A DNA stretch of 64,000 nt from UBA822 sp965249775 (GTDB lineage Bacteria; Gemmatimonadota; Gemmatimonadetes; Longimicrobiales; Gaopeijiaceae), in assembly GCA_965249775.1 (NCBI GenBank), contig OZ252253.1:2170001-2234000 (forward strand). Direction: 5' to 3'. The position numbers and the translations under genes are program-made. Every line of letters starts with the position of its first letter. The stretch's first letter is position 1. Under the pieces are notes generated by a model. It searched no databases and was not told where the DNA came from. It worked only from the letters and a program-made list of their open reading frames with translations. Shown in pieces: positions 51,402 to 59,684 of this stretch.

Positions 51402-52466
51402 CTACATTTGGGGTCGACTCAGCTGGGTCGGATCAAAGACTTCTCCGGTTTTGAGTAGACGAAGGGTGAGCGCGGCGAGCTTGCGAGCCAGCGTCACACG
51501 GGCGAGCTCCTCGCGCATCCCGCGCTCGATCATACGGTGATAGAAGTCTTGGAATGGGCCCCGACGTCCGATGGCTACGTTGGCGGCGCCCTTAAAGACA
51601 TTCTTGAGTACGCGATTGTGGTTGCGGTTCAACCCTCGCGTGAGCGGAGGCCGACGGCGCCGCCGAGGACGCCCGTCGAACAACTCGTAGTCGGCGCTCG
51701 AGCGCGTGACGACGGCGAGTCCGGCATAGGCCCACAGGTTGCGCTTCGTGCGGAAGCGCCATGGCGTACCGATGGTTGCCAACAACAGCGCGATACGCAC
51801 GGGCCCGAAGTAGGGGATCGTCTTGAGCACGCCAAAGGCCGGATCGCGCTTCGCTTCGGCCACCATGGCCGCCTTGGTCTTCTTGCGCTGAGTCCGAAGC
51901 ACATCAAGCTGAGCGTACAGGGTCTCGGCACGTAGCCGAGCACCGTGCTCGGGTAGCTGTGCGACCCAGGCGGCGCGCCCCTTCGGCTGGTAGACACCGC
52001 CGCCCGTGGTTCGGATGGCCCGCGCACGGAACAGTGCCTTGAGCCGCAGCATCACGCGCGTGCCGTCCTCGACGAGGTTACGATAGGCTCGAGTCAGCTC
52101 CTTGAGGTCGGCTCGGCCGTGTGCGCCATGGTAGACCGCTCGCAGCCTGCCGCACCGCAACTGCTCCGACAGATCGTCGGCATCGACCTGGTCCCCCTTG
52201 TTACCCGAGCGCTTCTCGCCTCTGCGGTCACACACGATCACCCGATCCACCCGAGGACTCAGTAGGTCATACAGCCACTGCGCCTGCGTTCCCTCCTCGA
52301 ACACCACGTGCACCGAGCCAGCCATCGCGCTGAAGAACTCCCGGATCGATTTGTCGCTCGTCTCGACCACGCTACGCGCGATCACACGCCCCCCTGCGTT
52401 TCGAACCGTTGCCACTGTCATTGCCTGATGCACGTCGAGCCCCACATACTTCGTCGTTCGTTTCAT
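51402..52466 (-). CDS. IS110-family transposase, copy 4
   Basis: The same 354-residue protein as copy 1. The open frame upstream of the ATG runs into the antisense of the next cassette gene and is not considered part of the protein. Confidence 0.9.
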   Translation of the reverse strand: MKRTTKYVGLDVHQAMTVATVRNAGGRVIARSVVETSDKSIREFFSAMAGSVHVVFEEGTQAQWLYDLLSPRVDRVIVCDRRGEKRSGNKGDQVDADDLSEQLRCGRLRAVYHGAHGRADLKELTRAYRNLVEDGTRVMLRLKALFRARAIRTTGGGVYQPKGRAAWVAQLPEHGARLRAETLYAQLDVLRTQRKKTKAAMVAEAKRDPAFGVLKTIPYFGPVRIALLLATIGTPWRFRTKRNLWAYAGLAVVTRSSADYELFDGRPRRRRRPPLTRGLNRNHNRVLKNVFKGAANVAIGRRGPFQDFYHRMIERGMREELARVTLARKLAALTLRLLKTGEVFDPTQLSRPQM

Positions 52467-52566
52467 GAGAGCCGCCCTCTGCTGTGGTCCATGGTCGTTT
52501 CGCAACTCCACGGTACCCGCAGGGGGCGTGCTTTCAAGTTGTGTTAGACGGCTGTAGAGGCTGCAG

Positions 52567-52992
52567 ATGAGCCAGACGGAACAGAACAAGCGGGTCGTCC
52601 GTCGCTTCATTGAGGACGTAGTCAACACGGGAAACGTCGAGTTGCTCAAGGAGCTTGTGTCTCCTGATTGCGTGGAGACGGACGGCAAGATCCGGGTAGT
52701 CAGTGGAGTGGAGGGCATGGCTGAGCACGTCCGCTCGGTTCGGGCGATCTATCCCGATCTCGTTGTAACGGTGCAGAACCAGATCGCTGAAGGTGAGTGG
52801 GTAGCGACTGCCGTGCTGGCTGAGGGGACCCATTCCAAGACTTGGCTCGATATGGCCCCGACGCAGCACCTGTTAATTTTCTCAGGGGTCAACCTTGATC
52901 GTGTCGTGAACGGCAAGATCGTCGAGCACGGTGGAGCTGCCAACATGCTCCAGCCGTTTCTGGAAGCTGGGGCGCTGAAACCTGTCACATGA
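52567..52992 (+). CDS. SnoaL-like (NTF2 fold) protein
   Basis: A 141-residue cone-shaped NTF2-fold protein. NKRVVRRFIEDVVNTGNVELLKELVSPDCVE opens the fold, and VVTVQNQIAEGEWVATAVLAEGTH followed by VNLDRVVNGKIVEHGGAANM closes it, matching the SnoaL-like polyketide-cyclase/ester-cyclase group. Members are cyclases, isomerases or hydrolases with small substrates; none is evident here. It is a cassette gene with R' at 52543 and R'' at 53011. Confidence 0.85.
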   Translation: MSQTEQNKRVVRRFIEDVVNTGNVELLKELVSPDCVETDGKIRVVSGVEGMAEHVRSVRAIYPDLVVTVQNQIAEGEWVATAVLAEGTHSKTWLDMAPTQHLLIFSGVNLDRVVNGKIVEHGGAANMLQPFLEAGALKPVT

Positions 52993-53010
52993 AGGACTGC
53001 GGGATCAGCC

Positions 53011-53024
53011 ATCTAACAAGCGAT
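53011..53024 (+). repeat. attC-6, left half only
   Basis: R'' ATCTAAC and the following AAGCGAT are present, but the rest of the attC body and the R' box are missing. The sequence runs straight into the 3' end of a gene on the opposite strand. Confidence 0.6.
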
Positions 53025-53044
53025 CAAGCGCGTCGGCTGAGGCA

Positions 53045-53551
53045 TCAGCCCCCGCCTCCGAGCAGCTCTCGCGCCTCATCTTCGGAAAGCCCCACGTCGG
53101 CCACGTCCTCACTGGTTTCGACCAATTCTCGGTGCTCCGCTCTTCTGGCTAGGGTCAGCATGGCAGCAGCAGAGCCCGCGCCGGCCACCGTGAAGACGGG
53201 GCCCAAGACCAGCAGGTTCTCTAGGAAGGCGAGGTCCTCCACTAGGGCCACGGCCAAGACAAAGATCGCGGACAGCAAGAAACCCCCAGCGGCCCCCCAC
53301 CCTGCAAAGCGTGGAAGGGACATCTGATCAAACCGGCGACGGCCCTCAACAAGACCCAGGACCCCTGAGAAGGCGACGCCGGCAACAAAGCCGAAGGCAC
53401 CAAACCCGAGGGGATAGGGCACGTCGGCGCCGGAACTACCGGTTACCAGCACAAGCCCCAGCAGCATGATCATGCCCGCGCCGAACCATGCTGCTGCCCA
53501 GGTCAGGCCCATCCCGATGGCGCCGCGGATGCGTCTCGGCCACTTCTTCAT
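53045..53551 (-). CDS. four-helix membrane protein, paralogue A
   Basis: About 168 residues: MKKWPRRIRGAIGMGLTWAAAWFG, then membrane segments near 14-38, 50-70, 95-115 and 118-140, with the conserved EGRRRFDQMSLPRFAGWGA between them. It ends with a cytoplasmic GLSEDEARELL tail. It is clearly paralogous to the gene at 62,133-62,642. The function is unknown. It runs against the cassette direction, with its stop just after a half attC. A GTG two codons upstream is an alternative start. Confidence 0.75.
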   Translation of the reverse strand: MKKWPRRIRGAIGMGLTWAAAWFGAGMIMLLGLVLVTGSSGADVPYPLGFGAFGFVAGVAFSGVLGLVEGRRRFDQMSLPRFAGWGAAGGFLLSAIFVLAVALVEDLAFLENLLVLGPVFTVAGAGSAAAMLTLARRAEHRELVETSEDVADVGLSEDEARELLGGGG

Positions 53552-53742
53552 TACCACCCCCTCTGCACTTGGACCAGCTGCCGGCGATGCTGGCTCCGAT
53601 TAAGCTACAAGTACTTTACATTACAAAGTAGGTGCCGGGCAAGCGGGGGCCAAGAGGGAGACGTTGGACGGACCTCAAAGTCTGTACGATCTCCTCTGGC
53701 CAACTATCCTCTTGGGCCGCGGGATCTCACGCGTTATGGTAT

Positions 53743-53756
53743 TGTACAATTGTACA
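53743..53756. promoter_or_regulatory. 14-base palindrome upstream of a toxin remnant
   Basis: TGTACAATTGTACA is a perfect palindrome overlapping an ATG at 53756. The position suggests the operator of a lost antitoxin gene, with only the first few codons of that gene left before the toxin sequence begins. Confidence 0.5.
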
Positions 53757-53769
53757 TGTCCGAGACCCG

Positions 53770-54101
53770 GTGCGTATCATAACAGCACTTCAGTTATCAT
53801 TGCGGTCATCGCTGGCGAGCCGGAGAAAGCGAGGCTCATCACGGTGACCGATGGAGCGGAGTTGCTCGCACCCGAATCACTACACGGGGAACTGGGTAAC
53901 GCGCTGGCTGCCCAGCTTCGACGAGGCCGCTTAGGGGGTGATGTGGTTCCGGTGCTCCTCCGCGCGTACCGGCAAATCCCGATCCAATTCGTCGAGGTCT
54001 CTGCTCGATTGAGCGGCTCCCCTCTCGACGTCGAAGGTGCTGACCTCGGTTGGAGTCGAGAGGAAATCGTTGCCGCCGTCCGCGAGGGTCGTGAGCGCTA
54101 G
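53770..54101 (+). pseudogene. VapC-type PIN-domain toxin remnant, frameshifted
   Basis: Translation from GTG at 53770 gives VRIIT, and a one-base insertion near 53785 would continue as DTSVIIAVIAGEPEKARLI, the classic PIN-domain opening with its first Asp. The remaining frame has ESLHGELGNALAAQLRRGRL (second acidic residue), but the usual final Asp region is replaced by GADLGWSREEIVAAVREG. The toxin is therefore damaged at the front and probably at the end. No antitoxin gene is left upstream. Confidence 0.7.
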
Positions 54102-54175
54102 ATCCTCCACAGTGCAGCGACGGACCAAGGTCAAGCTGGCCCGTCCCCTGTAACCCGAGGAGAACGCGTCGACAC

Positions 54176-54550
54176 ATGATCGTTCGTCAATCGGTGCTCT
54201 GGATCGATGCCACGGCGGCCGCGCTAGCGGGGGTTGTCGTGCTCCTTATCAGTGGTTGGCTGAGTGGGTGGTACGGCCTGCCTCAGGAACTGCTGATCTC
54301 CATTGGTGCGGTCAACTTGGTCTACGCCTCGTACTCGAGCTCTTTGGCGATGCGTACGCGCCGTCCAAAGGCACTCATCCTATTGCTGGTATCGGCGAAT
54401 CTGCTGTGGTCGGTGGTTTGCGTTATTCTAGCCCTGATCTACGGGGACACAGCAACGCTTTTCGGTTTGGCCCATCTGCTCGGCGAGGCGCTGTTTGTCG
54501 GCGGCTTGGGAGGTCTAGAATGGCGCTGGCGCGACCTCCTGGCAGCGTGA
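54176..54550 (+). CDS. four-helix small membrane protein
   Basis: A 124-residue protein with four hydrophobic segments (about 8-28, 38-56, 66-86, 90-112), resembling DoxX-like or small integral membrane proteins of unknown role. It ends 25 bases before the methyltransferase gene and is probably co-transcribed with it. Confidence 0.68.
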   Translation: MIVRQSVLWIDATAAALAGVVVLLISGWLSGWYGLPQELLISIGAVNLVYASYSSSLAMRTRRPKALILLLVSANLLWSVVCVILALIYGDTATLFGLAHLLGEALFVGGLGGLEWRWRDLLAA

Positions 54551-54575
54551 TATCTGGCGCGAAGGTGGACGTCTC

Positions 54576-55322
54576 GTGACGGACGGGCCGATCCTCTACG
54601 ACGAGCTTGCCTCGTGGTGGCCGCTCCTTTCAGCGCCTTCCGACTACGAGGAAGAAGCCACCCTCTATGCCGGGCTGTTTTCCGAGTACTCGAGTCTTGG
54701 ACGACGCTCCCTCCTCGAGCTTGGTTCTGGCGGCGGCAACAACGCTTCGCACTTGAAGACGCAGTTCGAGTCCGTCACGCTGGTTGACCTGTCGCCGGCC
54801 ATGCTCGACGTCAGTCGAGGCTTGAACCCAGACTGCGAGCACCTCCGGGGTGACATGTACTCCGTTCGCCTGGACCGCGCTTTCGACTGCGTGTTTCTTC
54901 ACGACGCCGTGTGCTACGCCACATCCCTGGACCTGCTACGAGCCGTGATCAACACGCTCTTCATCCACTGTCGGCCCGGCGGCGTGGCCGTCATTGCGCC
55001 AGACGTTGTCGAAGAGACTTTTCGCGAGGGCACCGACCATGGCGGACACGACGGCGACGGTCGGGCTCTTCGTTACCTGGAGTGGACGTGGGACCCAGAT
55101 CCAACCGACTCGACGTACGTTGTGGACTATGCCTATCTCCTACGCGAAGGCGAGAGCACTTCGGTGCGGCATGACCGTCACATCGAGGGTCTGTTTCCCC
55201 AAGCCCAGTGGTTAAGCCTGTTGGCAGAGGTTGGATTCCAACCTCACGCTATCTCGCACCGATTCACTGACGTCGAGCACGACTCCGTGGTCTTTGTCGG
55301 AGTGAAGCAAGAGGCAGGTTGA
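54576..55322 (+). CDS. class I SAM-dependent methyltransferase
   Basis: A 248-residue methyltransferase starting with GTG. Motif I is SLLELGSGGGNNASHL, motif II follows as VTLVDLSPAMLDVSRGL, and motif III/IV is RAFDCVFLHDAVCYATS. The rest carries RPGGVAVIAPDVVEETF as motif post-III. The substrate cannot be inferred. Its stop lies seven bases before the R'' box of attC-7, so it ends a cassette. Confidence 0.85.
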   Translation: MTDGPILYDELASWWPLLSAPSDYEEEATLYAGLFSEYSSLGRRSLLELGSGGGNNASHLKTQFESVTLVDLSPAMLDVSRGLNPDCEHLRGDMYSVRLDRAFDCVFLHDAVCYATSLDLLRAVINTLFIHCRPGGVAVIAPDVVEETFREGTDHGGHDGDGRALRYLEWTWDPDPTDSTYVVDYAYLLREGESTSVRHDRHIEGLFPQAQWLSLLAEVGFQPHAISHRFTDVEHDSVVFVGVKQEAG

Positions 55323-55328
55323 GCGGAT

Positions 55329-55412
55329 GTCTAACGAGCGACTCGGACTACTTGTGCGTCGCTACCGCGGTCAGCATCCTGATCGCGCAGGAGAATCCCT
55401 GAGACGTCAGTC
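55329..55412 (+). repeat. attC-7, degenerate
   Basis: R'' GTCTAAC at 55329-55335 and a degenerate R' GTCAGTC at 55406-55412, with a body only partly like the other sites (GCGAC, GCGCAGGAGAAT). Before R' it reads GAGACGT, the same as the IS110-occupied sites, but the core TT is lost and no element is present. R'' is complementary to the GTTAGAC box at 52543. Confidence 0.6.
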
Positions 55413-55639
55413 AGCGGGACGAGTGGAAAGGGACCACAGAGACGGGGATCGGATTCGACACATGACCAAGATCTGGAATGACGGGATCACCCTGACGCAG
55501 CTGGGCTGGATGTAGGCTCTCCCGTCGTGAGCCTCGGATAGCCCTTCCGAGTCGGTGAGGAAAGCGGTGGGAATCCTCTGCGAGTCTACGCCAGCAGTTG
55601 GGATTGCGCTTCGGCCCGTAACTTGCAGGTACCCTCAGC
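55413..55639. other. cassette leader region without a supported gene
   Basis: About 230 bases between attC-7 and the start of the interrupted deacetylase gene. Short open frames exist but none has a recognisable product. Confidence 0.4.
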
Positions 55640-55711
55640 ATGATCAAACGAGTGATGGTCGCGTTGGTCCTGCTCGCATCTTGCGCCCCGGTCGCTTGGG
55701 GAGCGCACCTA

Positions 55712-56852
55712 GTGTAGTGTCGCTAAATTATCTTGCATGATATAAGGCTACGTGGTATTGTATGACATGCCACTACCCATACGTGTTATGCCACTGCGCC
55801 GCGGGGACCGCGCGCGCCTCGAATCGCTGGTCCGATCCCGCACGACCCCCCAACGCGTGGTCGAGCGCGCCCGCATTGTGCTCGGGTCCGCTGCGGGGGA
55901 CTCGGGCTCGACTATTTGTGGTGATGTCGGCGTCTCGCGCCCGACCGTCACACTCTGGTTGGATCGGTATGAGGCTGGCGGGCTTGCGGCCCTCCGGGCC
56001 GACCGCCCGCGGTCGGGACGCCCGAAACGTATTACCCTGGCCGAGGAAGAAGCCATCGTGCACCGCACGACACAAACGACGCCGCCCACGGGCCGCGGCA
56101 CCCATTGGAGTACGCGGCTGATGGCCGAAGTGACCGGCTTGCATCACTCCACGATTGCGCGCATCTGGAAGGCCCATGGGTTGCGCCCCCATCGGGTCCG
56201 GTCGTTCAAGTTGTCCACCGACCCCGCCTTCGTAGAAAAACTCCGGGATGTCGTCGGGTTGTACCTGCAGCCGCCTGAGCGGGCGATCGTCTTCTCCTTT
56301 GATGAGAAGAGCCAGATCCAGGCCCTGGATCGCACCCAGCCAGGCCTGCCGCTGAAGCGCGGGCGCGCCGGCACCTTCACCCACGATTACAAGCGCCATG
56401 GCACGACCACGCTATTTGCGGCCCTCGATGTGGCCACCGGCCACGTCATTCAGGAGTGCATGCCGAAGCATCGCCATCAGGAGTTTCTCAAGTTCATGAA
56501 CACGGTCGTGCGCACGACGGCCAAGGATCTCGACATCCACGTCATCCTCGACAACTACGCCACGCACAAACATCCCAAGGTGAAACAGTGGCTCCAACGT
56601 CATCGGCGAGTCCATTTCCATTTCACGCCCACCTCGGCCTCGTGGCTCAATCTTGTCGAACGCTTCTTCAGCGAACTCACCGAGCGACAACTGCGGCGGC
56701 TCGCCGTTACCAGCGTGGACGAGTTGATCCAAGCCATCACCGACTACATCGAGTGCCGCAACGAAAACCCCACACCTTTCACATGGACAGCCACCGTCCG
56801 CCAGATCCTCAAGAAGGTCAACAAAGCCAATGAGACTTTGGCGACACTACAC
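55712..56852 (+). mobile_element. IS630-family element
   Basis: A 1,141-bp element with inverted ends GTGTAGTGTCGC (55712-55723 and complement at 56841-56852) that stay similar for about five more bases. It is flanked by the dinucleotide TA on both sides (55710-55711 and 56853-56854), the standard IS630/Tc1 target duplication. It sits inside the signal-peptide end of a polysaccharide deacetylase gene. Confidence 0.92.
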
Positions 56853-56855
56853 TAG
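55752..56855 (+). CDS. IS630-family transposase
   Basis: A 367-residue transposase. The N-terminal helix-turn-helix (CGDVGVSRPTVTLWLDRYEAGGLAAL) is followed by the DDE_3 domain: IVFSFDEKSQIQAL (Asp), DIHVILDNYATHKHP (Asp) and SWLNLVERFFSELTERQLRR (Glu). Its stop codon uses the TA of the target duplication plus one base of host sequence. A start at 55767 is also possible. It looks intact. Confidence 0.92.
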   Translation: MVLYDMPLPIRVMPLRRGDRARLESLVRSRTTPQRVVERARIVLGSAAGDSGSTICGDVGVSRPTVTLWLDRYEAGGLAALRADRPRSGRPKRITLAEEEAIVHRTTQTTPPTGRGTHWSTRLMAEVTGLHHSTIARIWKAHGLRPHRVRSFKLSTDPAFVEKLRDVVGLYLQPPERAIVFSFDEKSQIQALDRTQPGLPLKRGRAGTFTHDYKRHGTTTLFAALDVATGHVIQECMPKHRHQEFLKFMNTVVRTTAKDLDIHVILDNYATHKHPKVKQWLQRHRRVHFHFTPTSASWLNLVERFFSELTERQLRRLAVTSVDELIQAITDYIECRNENPTPFTWTATVRQILKKVNKANETLATLH

Positions 56856-57499
56856 TTAGTAAGTCCCGAACGTACCAGTTGGTGGGAGAGCTCGTCACAC
56901 GCGTGGAGACTTCCGACCCGGTCGTGGCCCTTACGTTCGACGATGGTCCGGTCCCTGCCTACACCGACTCGATCTTGGCAGTCCTAGCCCGATTTGAGGT
57001 GCCCGCTACGTTCTTCATGGTCGGAAGCGCTATGCAGGACAACCCCGGCATCGTCGCCAGAGTGCTCGAGCAGGGCCACGAACTGGGGAATCACTCCTTC
57101 AGCCATCCGCAGCTCCTCTTGAAACTCCCAGGTGACATCCGCCGCGAGATAGAAAGCACCGACTCCCTCATCAGAGCCGCCGGTCAGGATGGCGAAATCT
57201 TCGTGCGTCCACCCTACGGCAAGCGCCTCCTTGGCCTGCCGCTGTATCTGCGGAGCCAGAATCGTCCGGTAGTCCTCTGGGACCTCGAGCCGGACACATA
57301 CCGCTCGCAAGCGGACGGCGTCGTGCAGTACGTGAACGAAAACGTGAGGCCTGGCTCCATTATCCTGCTTCACGTTGAAGTTCCGGGCCGAGCCCAAAAC
57401 CGCGCAGCCTTACCGCGAATCCTGTCTGATTTGCAGGAACGTGGCTACCGATTCGTCACGCTATCTCAGTTGATGGCTCTGAGAAGCTCTTCGTAGGCA

Positions 57500-57600
57500 A
57501 CCTAAGCAGCGAATGCTGCAGTCGCGGTAGACTAGAGGCTCGCGCGCTTCGCCCGCGGTCACCACATTAGCCGCGCAGCAGAATCGCAGATCCGTTAGGC
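57500..57600 (+). repeat. attC-8, nearly intact
   Basis: A 101-base site with R'' ACCTAAG (one mismatch to RYYYAAC) at 57500-57506 and R' GTTAGGC at 57594-57600. The body is nearly the same as attC-2 and it also reads GATCC before R'. No element has inserted here. Confidence 0.85.
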
Positions 57601-57639
57601 GGCTCGGGAAGAGGTGTGGCATGGAGACAAGGGACACAC

Positions 57640-58032
57640 ATGACTGAGAAGCTTTTCGCTGCCGCGTTTCCGTTCCAAGACGACGTGCTCGGCCTGCCCG
57701 TGGAAGACCTCGATGGCACGGCCGCCTTCTACACGGAAGCCTTCGGGCTCACCGAGGTGTCAAGGCGCGAGGTGCCGCCTACCGTCGTGATGGAACGCGA
57801 CGGCGTCCAAATCGGCTTCTCCGTCAACGGCGGCAACGCGAGCGAAGACGGTGCGGCCATCTTGGTGACCGACATTCACCGGGCGCGGGCGGAGGTCGAG
57901 GCCCGTGGCATCCAGGTCCGGAACTGGCGCATCGACGAACGCGACGGGGAGAGGTTACAAGTGTTCTTTGTCGTCGCGCCCGACGGCTTGTGCTTCTACT
58001 TCCATCAGCCGGTCTACGAAGAGAACACCTAA
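57640..58032 (+). CDS. VOC-superfamily protein
   Basis: A 130-residue single VOC domain: DVLGLPVEDLDGTAAFYTEAFGLTEV at the start and LQVFFVVAPDGLCFYFHQPV at the end, with a middle helix VTDIHRARAEVEARGIQV. It differs from the VOC gene at 8,513 and is not a close paralogue. The ATG at 57640 is preferred over a GTG at 57616. The substrate is unknown. Confidence 0.82.
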   Translation: MTEKLFAAAFPFQDDVLGLPVEDLDGTAAFYTEAFGLTEVSRREVPPTVVMERDGVQIGFSVNGGNASEDGAAILVTDIHRARAEVEARGIQVRNWRIDERDGERLQVFFVVAPDGLCFYFHQPVYEENT

Positions 58033-58047
58033 AGAGAGCCCGTCCTC

Positions 58048-58620
58048 GTGTCGACCAGCCTCGAACCACTCGGAATGCGGAAGGGCGTCCTTGAACTCCG
58101 TGAGTGGGATCCGAGATGGCCGGAGATCTTCTCCACCCTGCGCTCCGCCCTGCTAACTCGCCTCGGCAGCCGAATCCTCGAAGTAGAGCACGTCGGCAGT
58201 ACGTCAGTCCCCGGCCTTACCGCCAAGCCCATTCTCGATGTCCTCGTCGGCGTGCCTGATCTCGAGCAGTCTCTGCACCTCGTCCCAGAGCTCGGGGTGA
58301 TGGGCTTCGACTTTGGGCCGGAGGACGACGTTGCTGATCGGCACTACTTCAGAAGGGGCTCCGATGGGCTCCGCACTCATCATCTTTCGCTCGCTGAGCC
58401 CGGTTCTCGGCACTACCACAACTCGATTACTTTCCGTGACGTCCTCAGGCGCAGCACTGACCTCGCCGCAACGTACGCCGAGCTAAAGGAGCGACTGATG
58501 CGGAAGCATCGCTTTGACTCGCTGTCCTACATGCATGGCAAGACGGATTTCGTGCTGGGGGTTCTGAGCGAGAACTCCGAGATGGGAGCTGACTCGACCC
58601 AGGGAGACCGACTTGGCTGA
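58048..58620 (+). CDS. GrpB/UPF0157-family nucleotidyltransferase-like protein
   Basis: A 190-residue protein of the GrpB (UPF0157) family. LREWDPRWPEIFSTL and VEHVGSTSVPGLTAKPILDVLVGV carry the GS...D-x-D-like signature of the nucleotidyltransferase fold, and FRDVLRRSTDLAATYAELKERLM is the conserved C-terminal helix. The family is often seen near resistance cassettes but its activity is poorly defined. GTG at 58048 is used; ATG at 58075 is also possible. Confidence 0.85.
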   Translation: MSTSLEPLGMRKGVLELREWDPRWPEIFSTLRSALLTRLGSRILEVEHVGSTSVPGLTAKPILDVLVGVPDLEQSLHLVPELGVMGFDFGPEDDVADRHYFRRGSDGLRTHHLSLAEPGSRHYHNSITFRDVLRRSTDLAATYAELKERLMRKHRFDSLSYMHGKTDFVLGVLSENSEMGADSTQGDRLG

Positions 58621-59293
58621 AGCTCCGAAATCGCGAGCTATCGCGCTCCTCCTCGAACTCGGGGTCGTCTTCCTCGGCGTGTTTATTGCCTTGGCGGCGG
58701 ACTCGTGGTGGCAATCCCTCCAGGAGGCCGAACGAGAGCTCGCGTACATGCGGGCGCTACGATCGGACGTGATCGAGGCCCAGGACCGAGTCGGTGCGGC
58801 GATCGGAGAGACCTCCGCGTTCCTTGAGGAGATCGAGGCGTTTCTCGATCTGCTGCGGTCGGACGGTCCGATACCGGATGGCACAACGCGCGCTCCACTC
58901 AACGTTGCGCCGCTGACTGTCCCCATGGGCACCCTTGATGCGCTGCTCGAAACAGGCGACGTGAACCTGCTAAGTGACCAGGAGCTTCGCACCACGATCA
59001 TTAATGAGCGATCCGAAATAGGTACCTGGCTGCGTCTCTACGAACAATTCACCACCGAGGTGCTGGCGAACGTCGCACGTCACATCGTCGCGATCGAAGA
59101 ACTCCGAGACGAATATCGCGTCGGGGCCGCGCCTCTGCCGGTCGCGGCGATCCGTGGGAGTCCGCCAATACTCGGTACGTACGAGGCTCACCGGTTGGCG
59201 CTCACGAATCATCTCAGCTTCATGAACAGCATCAGCGAGTCACTGGCGGTTCTGGGGACGTCAGTTACGGACGCCCTCGGTGGTCGTCAGTAG
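58613..59293 (+). CDS. membrane-anchored protein, DUF6090-like
   Basis: A 226-residue protein with one N-terminal membrane helix (LLLELGVVFLGVFIALAADSWWQ, about 12-34) and a long helical exterior part. The pattern of an E-rich helix followed by VVFLGVFIALAxDxW resembles DUF6090-type proteins. It starts with TTG and overlaps the GrpB stop by eight bases. The function is unknown. Confidence 0.65.
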   Translation: MAEAPKSRAIALLLELGVVFLGVFIALAADSWWQSLQEAERELAYMRALRSDVIEAQDRVGAAIGETSAFLEEIEAFLDLLRSDGPIPDGTTRAPLNVAPLTVPMGTLDALLETGDVNLLSDQELRTTIINERSEIGTWLRLYEQFTTEVLANVARHIVAIEELRDEYRVGAAPLPVAAIRGSPPILGTYEAHRLALTNHLSFMNSISESLAVLGTSVTDALGGRQ

Positions 59294-59657
59294 CCACGTG
59301 GGCACTGGCCCGGTGGGGGGTCCACGCGATGATCACGGCGAGAACGAGATAGGCTAAGGCTAGGACGGGGGATCCGATCCCCGTCCGAAGGTGAGTGAAG
59401 ACCGCTCCCACCATGTCGATGGCGATCAGGCCGGCACCGAGCCGACGGGTCCTGGGCACCAAGATCAGGAAGCCCGCGAGCGTCTCGAGGATCCCGACGC
59501 CGGTCGCGAAACTCGACGAATATCCCCAAGCTTCGAACCGGCGAACCATACCCGTTCCAGGGACGATCTTGGGGATGCCAGAAGCAAGGAACGAGAGGGA
59601 GAGTATGGCCACAGTCGACCACTCCGCGATCCGGCGTGCCGTCGGGTTGATCTTCAT
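59265..59657 (-). CDS. DoxX-family membrane protein
   Basis: A 130-residue protein with four membrane segments (about 14-32, 50-68, 72-92, 96-114). TVAILSLSFLASGIPKIV and GVGILETLAGFLILVPRTRRLGA match the DoxX-like group. It overlaps the end of the previous gene on the opposite strand. Its start faces the PadR gene across 27 bases, so the shared region probably contains an operator for that regulator. Confidence 0.82.
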   Translation of the reverse strand: MKINPTARRIAEWSTVAILSLSFLASGIPKIVPGTGMVRRFEAWGYSSSFATGVGILETLAGFLILVPRTRRLGAGLIAIDMVGAVFTHLRTGIGSPVLALAYLVLAVIIAWTPHRASAHVATDDHRGRP

Positions 59658-59684
59658 AGCTGCTCCTTATTACGATTCGTAAGT

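Larger units (their letters stand above)
50977..52542 (-). mobile_element. IS110-family (IS1111-type) element, copy 4
   Basis: The fourth copy; no difference from the others was seen in the stretches compared. Same orientation and same insertion point, in attC-5. Confidence 0.85.
55640..57496 (+). pseudogene. polysaccharide deacetylase split by an IS630 element
   Basis: The first 24 codons (55640-55711) encode a lipoprotein-like signal (ALVLLASCAPVAWG). The rest continues in frame at 56855-57496. It has a NodB fold with ALTFDDGPVPAYT (catalytic Asp pair), ELGNHSFSHPQLL (His pair of the metal site), and FVRPPYGKRLLG. Joining the two parts with one TA restores a 237-residue exported deacetylase without any frame error. 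TTG or GTG codons near 56,879 might allow a cytoplasmic product, but no signal would remain. Confidence 0.85.

Noticed and set aside
38723..52542. The four IS110 copies as an assembly duplication artefact
   Set aside because: The flanking attC arms and the genes between the copies all differ, so four real loci are more likely; long reads would settle it.
57640..58032. The VOC cassette gene as a fosfomycin or bleomycin resistance gene
   Set aside because: Only the general VOC fold is visible; the specific motifs of FosA or Ble proteins are not seen.
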